A stretch of 9,532 nucleotides of DNA from Betaproteobacteria bacterium (GTDB lineage: Bacteria > Pseudomonadota > Gammaproteobacteria > Burkholderiales > Burkholderiaceae_C), in contig VBCQ01000351.1 of the NCBI GenBank assembly GCA_005882155.1, forward strand, positions 1 to 9,532. Reading direction: 5' to 3'. Of the stretch, positions 5,049-9,532 are shown piece after piece (positions within the stretch are counted from its first letter, which is position 1; each line of letters begins with the position of its first letter). The position numbers and the translations under genes were made by a program. The notes under the pieces are model-generated. The model did not search any database. It was not told the origin of the DNA and saw only the letters and a program-made list of their open reading frames with translations.

Positions 5049-6005
5049 ATGAAGCCGCCCGCCCACGATTTCGAACACACCACCGTCCTGCTCAACGAAG
5101 CGGTGGATGCACTCGTCACCGACGTCGACGGCCTCTATGTCGATGGCACCTTCGGCCGCGGCGGCCACTCGCGCGCGCTGTTGCGACGGCTCGGCGCGAA
5201 GGGCCGCCTGGTCGCGATCGACCGGGACCCCGACGCAGTCGCCGCCGCGACGTCGGGTACCACGCGGGTCGATGACCCGCGTTTTTCCATCCATCACACG
5301 AGCTTCGGCCAGATGGTGCCCTTGCTCGCGTCTCTCGGCGTCACGCGGGTGAACGGGCTGCTGCTCGACCTGGGCGTGTCGTCGCCGCAAATCGACAACC
5401 CCGAGCGGGGTTTCAGCTTCCGCTTCGACGGTCCGCTGGACATGCGCATGGACACCACCCGTGGCGAAAGCGCCGCGGACTTTCTGGCCCGCGCCGACGA
5501 GCGCCACATCGCGGAGGTGATTCGTGACTATGGGGAAGAACGGTTTGCTCTACAGGTTGCAAAGGCGCTTGTTGCTCGGCGCGAAAGCGGGAACCCTGTT
5601 CGAACCACAGGGCAGCTTTCCGAAGTCGTGGCTCGTGCGGTCAAAACCCGCGAACCGGGCCAGGATCCTGCAACGCGCACATTTCAAGCTCTTCGGATTT
5701 TCGTCAACGCCGAGCTTGAGGAGCTCGAACAAGGCTTGAGCGCGTCGCTCGCGTTGCTCGCGCCGGGTGGGCGCCTGGTCGTCATCAGTTTCCATTCGCT
5801 CGAAGACCGGATCGTGAAGACCTTCATCGCGCGCGAAAGCAAAAGCACGTTCGACCGCCGTGCGCCGTTCGCGCCCGCGGTGCCGACGCGGCTGCACGCA
5901 CTCGGCCGCGTGAAACCCGGCGAAACCGAATTGCGCGCCAATCCGCGCGCGCGTTCGGCGATCATGCGGGTGGCGGAACGCACCAGTGTCGAGGCCGTTG
6001 TATGA
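5049..6005 (+). CDS. rsmH: 16S rRNA (cytosine-1402 N4)-methyltransferase RsmH
   Basis: A complete 318-residue SAM-dependent methyltransferase (old name MraW) that methylates N4 of C1402 in the ribosomal P site, on the small subunit. Motifs in order: HTTVLLNEAV (10-19), the SAM loop YVDGTFGRGGHSRALL (30-45), AIDRDPDA (56-63), LLLDLGVSSPQIDNPERGFSF (104-124) with DMRMD (131-135), YGEERFA (161-167), PATRTFQALRIFVNAELEEL (207-226), GGRLVVISFHSLEDRIVK near 240-255, and NPRARSAIMRVAER at the end. The ATG at 5049 lies 6 bp after mraZ, and the stop overlaps the ftsL start (ATGA). Codons 158-224 use far more A/T third positions than the rest, and this stretch carries a candidate overlapping ORF (see 5513-5739). 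The function call is not affected. Confidence 0.97.
   Translation: MKPPAHDFEHTTVLLNEAVDALVTDVDGLYVDGTFGRGGHSRALLRRLGAKGRLVAIDRDPDAVAAATSGTTRVDDPRFSIHHTSFGQMVPLLASLGVTRVNGLLLDLGVSSPQIDNPERGFSFRFDGPLDMRMDTTRGESAADFLARADERHIAEVIRDYGEERFALQVAKALVARRESGNPVRTTGQLSEVVARAVKTREPGQDPATRTFQALRIFVNAELEELEQGLSASLALLAPGGRLVVISFHSLEDRIVKTFIARESKSTFDRRAPFAPAVPTRLHALGRVKPGETELRANPRARSAIMRVAERTSVEAVV
5513..5739 (+). other. Candidate overlapping ORF inside rsmH with perfect internal ribosome binding site
   Basis: GGAGGTGAT (5513-5521) is a 9-nt perfect complement of the 16S rRNA 3' end. A GTG follows at 5524, 6 nt after the GGAGG core, and opens a 71-codon frame ending at the TGA at 5737-5739, in the +1 frame relative to rsmH. 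The product would be MTMGKNGLLYRLQRRLLLGA and onward: very basic (many Lys and Arg, a single Glu), with no recognised domain. Its extent nearly matches the rsmH block with unusual third positions (5520-5720), which is what a second coding constraint would produce. Against it: the SD-like bases also encode the normal Ala-Glu-Val-Ile of RsmH, no homologue is recognised, and open frames arise easily here. It is listed as a candidate only. Confidence 0.28.
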
Positions 6006-6289
6006 CCCGCGTGAACGTCGTCTTGCTGATCATGCTGCTCGCGAGCAGCGTGTACCTGGTGCGCGTCTCGTACGACGCGCGACATCTGTTCGGCGAGCTC
6101 GACCGCGCGCAAGGCGAAGAGCGCCAGCTCGACATCGAGCATGAGCGGCTGAAGGCCGAGAAGCAGTCGCAGGCCACGCCGCTGCGCGTCGAGAAGATGG
6201 CGCGCGAGAGGCTCGCGATGCGTACCGCGACGCCGGCCATCACCCAGTACGTCAGCTACTCGCTCACCGCGTCGGGAGTGACCAAGTGA
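6002..6289 (+). CDS. ftsL: Cell division protein FtsL
   Basis: A 95-residue bitopic division protein. A short cytoplasmic N-terminus (MTRVN) is followed by one TM segment at about 5-22 (VVLLIMLLASSVYLVRV). A periplasmic coiled-coil segment of about 30-65, rich in Glu, Arg, Leu and Gln, comes next, then PLRVEKMARERLAMR, the typical end of FtsL. It joins FtsB and FtsQ and helps activate the FtsW-FtsI septal synthase. Sequence conservation in this family is low, so the call rests on size, topology and the position between rsmH and ftsI. The ATG overlaps the rsmH stop by 4 bp (ATGA), and the stop overlaps the ftsI start (GTGA), so translational coupling is likely. Confidence 0.93.
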   Translation: MTRVNVVLLIMLLASSVYLVRVSYDARHLFGELDRAQGEERQLDIEHERLKAEKQSQATPLRVEKMARERLAMRTATPAITQYVSYSLTASGVTK

Positions 6290-8076
6290 ACTGGGTCGAC
6301 GGCATGGAGAAGAAGCGCCCGATGAGCGGCGCCAACAGCGTGCGCAGCGTCAACTATTCGAGCAGCCCGCTGCTCGCATCGAAGACGCCGCCGTGGCGCT
6401 CGAAGCTGCTGGTCGCGATGGTCGGCCTGGGCTTTTGCGTGCTGCTCGGCCGCGCAATCTATGTGCAGATCGTCGGCGCGCCGTTCTTCCTGAAGCAAGG
6501 CGAGATCCGTTACGCACGCACGCTCGACCTGCCGGCGAGCCGCGGCCGAATCATCGACCGCAACGGCCTGATCCTCGCGGCCAGCGTGCCGGCGCCGTCG
6601 CTGTGGGCGATCCCGAAAGACTTCGACGCCGACAAAGGCGCACGGCGGCAACTCGCCAAGCTGCTCGGCATGACAGCCAAGGAACTCGACGATCGTCTCG
6701 ACGACAACCCGAACTTTGTTTGGCTGCGCCGGCAAGTCGACGAGCAGGTCGCGAAGGATGTGCTCGCGCTCAACGTCAAGGGGGTGCACCAGGTGCGCGA
6801 ATACAAGCGCAAGTACCCCGAAGGCGAAGCGGCGGCGCACGTCGTCGGCTTCACCAACGTCGAGGACCACGGCCAAGAGGGCATCGAGCTCGCGTTCCAG
6901 ACCGACTTGTCGGGCCGCGACGGCACGCGCCGCGTCATCAAGGACCGGCTCGGTCGCGTCGTCGAAGACATCGGCGACAGCGTGCAGCCGGTCGACGGCC
7001 GCGACATCGAGCTGTCGATCGACTCGAAGGTGCAGTTCTTCGCGTATCAGCGCATTCGCGACGCGGTCGCCGAGCACAATGCGAAGGCCGGCAGCGTCGT
7101 CGTGCTCGACGCGCAGACCGGCGAAGTGCTCGCGCTCGCGAATTACCCGAGCTTCACGCCGGCCGATCGCCGCAATTTGAGCGGCGCGCAGCTGCGCAAC
7201 CGCGCGCTGACCGACACCTTCGAGCCCGGCTCGACGATGAAGCCGTTCATCGCTGCGTGGGCGATGGAGTCGGGCCGCGTGACGCCGAACACGGTGATCC
7301 AGACGGCACCCGGCTACTTGAACATCACCGGCTCGACGATTCGCGACGCGCATCCGCACGGCGCGCTGACGGTGGCCGAAGTGATCCAGAAGTCGAGCAA
7401 CGTCGGCACGGTGAAGATGGCGATGCAGATGCAGCCGCGCGAGATGTGGGAGCTGTTCACGCAGGTCGGTTTCGGCCAGAAGCCGCAGATTGCGTTCCCC
7501 GGTGCGGTCACCGGTCGGCTGCGGCCCTACAAGACCTGGCGCCCGATCGAGCAGGCGACGATGAGCTACGGCTACGGCCTGTCGGCGTCGCTGTTTCAGA
7601 TCGCGCGCGCCTACTCGGTGTTCGCGCACGATGGCGAGCTGATCCCCGCGTCGATGGTGCGAAGCCCCGACCCCGCTTCGGGCTTGCGCGTGCTGTCGCC
7701 GAAGACGGCGCTCGCGGTGCGCGAGATGCTTCACATGGTCACGTCCGACGGCGGCACCGCACCGAAGGCGCAAGCGATGGGCTATTCGGTCGGCGGCAAG
7801 ACCGGCACTGCCTACAAGCAAGAAGGCAAGGGTTACGCGGAGAAAAAGTACCGCGCGTGGTTCGTCGGCATGGCGCCGATCAACCACCCGCGAATCGTCG
7901 TCGCGGTAATGGTCGACGAGCCGACCGCGGGCAAGTATTTCGGCGGCGACGTCGCGGCGCCGGTGTTCAGCGAAGTGGTGCAGCAGACGCTGCGCACGCT
8001 CGGCGTTCAGCCCGACCTCGAAGTGCGTCCGCAGATCGTCGCGCACAACATCGCAGCCGAGGAAGAGAGCTTCTGA
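6286..8076 (+). CDS. ftsI: Septal peptidoglycan transpeptidase FtsI (PBP3)
   Basis: A 596-residue class B penicillin-binding protein that cross-links septal peptidoglycan with FtsW. Cytoplasmic N-terminus to about 39, TM segment about 40-62 (LLVAMVGLGFCVLLGRAIYV), then the periplasmic pedestal with PASRGRIIDRNG (83-94). The transpeptidase motifs are all present: STMK with nucleophile Ser316 and Lys319, SSN (370-372) and KTGTA (505-509). EPGSTMKPF and GGKTGTA have the standard context. The chosen start is the GTG at 6286, with GGGAG (6274-6278) 7 nt upstream and overlapping the ftsL stop; an ATG at 6304 would remove only 6 residues but has a poorer ribosome binding site. The stop overlaps the murE ATG by one base (TGATG). 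The length is normal for betaproteobacteria. Confidence 0.97.
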   Translation: MNWVDGMEKKRPMSGANSVRSVNYSSSPLLASKTPPWRSKLLVAMVGLGFCVLLGRAIYVQIVGAPFFLKQGEIRYARTLDLPASRGRIIDRNGLILAASVPAPSLWAIPKDFDADKGARRQLAKLLGMTAKELDDRLDDNPNFVWLRRQVDEQVAKDVLALNVKGVHQVREYKRKYPEGEAAAHVVGFTNVEDHGQEGIELAFQTDLSGRDGTRRVIKDRLGRVVEDIGDSVQPVDGRDIELSIDSKVQFFAYQRIRDAVAEHNAKAGSVVVLDAQTGEVLALANYPSFTPADRRNLSGAQLRNRALTDTFEPGSTMKPFIAAWAMESGRVTPNTVIQTAPGYLNITGSTIRDAHPHGALTVAEVIQKSSNVGTVKMAMQMQPREMWELFTQVGFGQKPQIAFPGAVTGRLRPYKTWRPIEQATMSYGYGLSASLFQIARAYSVFAHDGELIPASMVRSPDPASGLRVLSPKTALAVREMLHMVTSDGGTAPKAQAMGYSVGGKTGTAYKQEGKGYAEKKYRAWFVGMAPINHPRIVVAVMVDEPTAGKYFGGDVAAPVFSEVVQQTLRTLGVQPDLEVRPQIVAHNIAAEEESF

Positions 8077-9532
8077 TGGCGTTGCGCTTGATCCCGTCGA
8101 TCGCCGATGCGCTGGCCTGGCTCGCGCAGCGCGGCGTGCGCGCGCTCGCGACCGACAGCCGCAGCGTGAAGCCGGGCGACGCATTCATCGCCTGGCCGGG
8201 CTACGCACAGGACGGTCGCAAGTTCGTTGCCGCGGCGCTCGCCGCTGGAGCCGTCGCGTGCCTGGTCGAAGCGGAAAGCGTCGACGCGTTTGGCTTCGGC
8301 GACGACGAGCGCGTCGCCGCAATGCACGGGCTGAAGGCCATCACCGGCCCTCTCGCGAGCCGCTTCATGGGCTCACCGAGCGAGCGACTGAAGGTCATCG
8401 CGACGACGGGGACCAACGGCAAGACATCGACCGCGTGGTGGACCGCGCAGGCACTGACCGCGCTCGGACAGCGTTGTGGTGTGATTGGCACCTTGGGCAT
8501 CGGCGAGCCTCCTGTTGCTCCTAAATCCGTTCGCCCTGAGGTATCGAAGGGCCCGGCTGAGCTTGTCGAAGCCGCAGAGTCCATCACCTTCACCGGCCTC
8601 ACCACCCCCGACCCGGTGATGCTGCAAGCCGCGCTCAAGCGCTTCGTCGACGACGGCTTCGCCGCCTGCGCGCTCGAAGCCTCGTCGATCGGCATCGTCG
8701 AGCATCGCCTTGCCGGCACCCACATCGACGTTGCGCTGTACACCAACTTCACGCAGGACCACCTCGACTATCACGGCTCGATGACGGCTTACTGGGTCGC
8801 GAAGTCGCAGCTGTTCCAGTGGCGCGGCATGAGCGCCGCGGTGATCAATCTCGACGACGAGCAGGGCGCCGCATTGGCGCGGCACCTGGAGCCGGGCGCG
8901 CTCGACCTGTGGACCTACTCGTCGCAGCGAGACGCGCGGCTGCGAGCACAGCACATCGACTATGCCGACAGCGGCCTCGCGTTCGCCGTCCACGAAGGCG
9001 CGAGCCATGCTGCGGTGCGCAGTGGGCTGATCGGTGACTACAACGTCGCCAACCTGCTCGCGGTGATCGGCGGGCTGCGCGCGCTCGGCGTTCCGCTCGC
9101 CGACGCGGCGCGCGTCTGCACGCAGCTCACGCCGGTGCCCGGCCGCATGCAGCGTGTCGCGTTCGCCGGCGACGGCCCCGAGGTCGTCGTCGACTACGCG
9201 CACACGCCCGATGCACTCGAGAAAGCGTTGCTCGCGTTGCAGCCGCTCGCCCGCGCGCGCGGCGGCGAGCTGTGGTGCGTGTTCGGTTGCGGCGGCAACC
9301 GCGACGCGACGAAGCGCCCGCTGATGGGCGCCGTCGCGCAGAAGCTCGCGCAGCATGCGGTGGTCACCAGCGACAACCCGCGCCACGAATCGCCGGCGCT
9401 GATCCTCGAGCAAATCGTCGCCGGCATGGACGCGGGGAACGCGCCGACAGTCATCGAGGACCGCCGCGCCGCGATCGCGCATGCCGTGCAAGGCGCGACA
9501 CCGCGCGACGTGATCCTCGTCGCCGGCAAGGG
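8076..9532 (+). CDS. murE: UDP-N-acetylmuramoyl-L-alanyl-D-glutamate--2,6-diaminopimelate ligase MurE, cut by right edge
   Basis: I translated this by hand from the ATG at 8076; 485 codons are visible and the frame is open at the edge. It adds meso-diaminopimelate to UDP-MurNAc-L-Ala-D-Glu in the cytoplasm, using ATP. N-terminal domain: ATDSRSVKPGDAFIAWPG (25-42). P-loop: TGTNGKTS (111-118, Lys116). Then TTPDP, ASSIGIVEHR, TNFTQDHLDYHG, and AYWVAKSQLF with Lys243, the expected carbamylated lysine. C-terminal domain: DYAHTPDALEKAL, GCGGNRDATKRPLMG, and SDNPRHESP; DNPR (433-436) is the meso-DAP specificity motif. The last visible residues (VAGK) begin the conserved VAGKGHE. Between GTLG (138-141) and GLTTPDP there are about 32 residues where E. 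coli MurE has roughly 11, because a dispersed repeat lies in frame at 8527-8573. In some Burkholderiales murE is fused to murF; the edge hides this. Confidence 0.97.
   Translation, partial: MALRLIPSIADALAWLAQRGVRALATDSRSVKPGDAFIAWPGYAQDGRKFVAAALAAGAVACLVEAESVDAFGFGDDERVAAMHGLKAITGPLASRFMGSPSERLKVIATTGTNGKTSTAWWTAQALTALGQRCGVIGTLGIGEPPVAPKSVRPEVSKGPAELVEAAESITFTGLTTPDPVMLQAALKRFVDDGFAACALEASSIGIVEHRLAGTHIDVALYTNFTQDHLDYHGSMTAYWVAKSQLFQWRGMSAAVINLDDEQGAALARHLEPGALDLWTYSSQRDARLRAQHIDYADSGLAFAVHEGASHAAVRSGLIGDYNVANLLAVIGGLRALGVPLADAARVCTQLTPVPGRMQRVAFAGDGPEVVVDYAHTPDALEKALLALQPLARARGGELWCVFGCGGNRDATKRPLMGAVAQKLAQHAVVTSDNPRHESPALILEQIVAGMDAGNAPTVIEDRRAAIAHAVQGATPRDVILVAGK
8527..8573 (+). repeat. 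Dispersed repeat inserted in frame in murE
   Basis: Two units lie head to tail: 8527-8550 (starts CCGTTCGCCCTGAG, ends TATCGAAGG) and 8555-8573 (TGAGCTTGTCGAAG core). The second is identical over 19 nt to 3170-3188 in the gap after the DUF6496 gene. Read in the murE frame the segment gives SVRPEVSKGPAELVEA (151-166) with no stop or frame change. The codons in and just before it (CCT, GTT, GCT, CCT, AAA) are unlike the G/C-ending codons around them, which supports an insertion. Confidence 0.8.

Noticed and set aside
5594..5612. T-arm-like stem-loop (CCCTGT, TTCGAAC, ACAGGG) suggesting a tRNA
   Set aside because: There is no acceptor, D or anticodon arm at the right distances, and it lies within the rsmH coding region; kept only as a local stem.
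6256..8184. 642-codon minus-strand open frame opposite ftsI
   Set aside because: The composition is that of an antisense shadow (many Arg, His, Val, Asp), and ftsI on the other strand has all catalytic motifs.
8373..9491. 372-codon minus-strand open frame opposite murE
   Set aside because: Shadow of murE, whose frame shows every ligase motif.

Overview
The window reads as chromosomal DNA from a high-GC betaproteobacterium, most likely Burkholderiales (Comamonadaceae or the Rubrivivax/Leptothrix/Methylibium group). The reasons are the strong G/C bias at codon third positions, the style of the division and cell-wall (dcw) proteins, a DUF6496 protein, an NnrU protein, and short dispersed repeats of the TGAGCTTGTCGAAG type. 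The assignment comes from reading the sequence, not from a search.

Left part (1-4333), accessory and metabolic genes. On the minus strand are a single-TM sensor histidine kinase, cut by the left edge, and upstream of it a geranylgeranyl-reductase-family FAD oxidoreductase. Divergent from these, on the plus strand, are an NnrU-family membrane protein and a small Lys/Ser-tailed DUF6496 protein. A minus-strand flavodoxin-fold reductase with a cysteine cluster converges on them. An imperfect inverted copy of a dispersed repeat lies in the convergent gap.

Right part (4334-9532), start of the dcw cluster: mraZ, rsmH (mraW), ftsL, ftsI, murE, all on the plus strand. They are tightly coupled, with a 6-bp gap and then overlaps of 4, 4 and 1 bp. 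murE runs off the right edge. A good sigma70-type promoter (TTGACC, 17 bp, TACAGT) precedes mraZ. It is followed by four 10-bp-phased GTG-containing repeats that look like the MraZ autoregulatory box. Together the genes make the transcriptional regulator of the operon (MraZ), a 16S rRNA methyltransferase (RsmH), two septal divisome proteins (FtsL and the transpeptidase FtsI) and the ligase that adds meso-diaminopimelate to the peptidoglycan precursor (MurE).

Most of the window is housekeeping. Two observations stand out. First, an internal block of rsmH (5520-5720) has about half G/C third positions, against 80-89% on either side. It begins at a 9-nt perfect Shine-Dalgarno match (GGAGGTGAT) placed 6 nt before a GTG that opens a 71-codon ORF in another frame, covering almost the same interval. 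This is a candidate overlapping gene, or else a conserved RNA/DNA element or a recombination tract. Second, a dispersed repeat has been inserted in frame into murE, adding about 16 residues to a loop of an essential enzyme; the same repeat family occurs in the gap at 3163-3233. No tRNA, rRNA, CRISPR, transposase or phage gene was seen.
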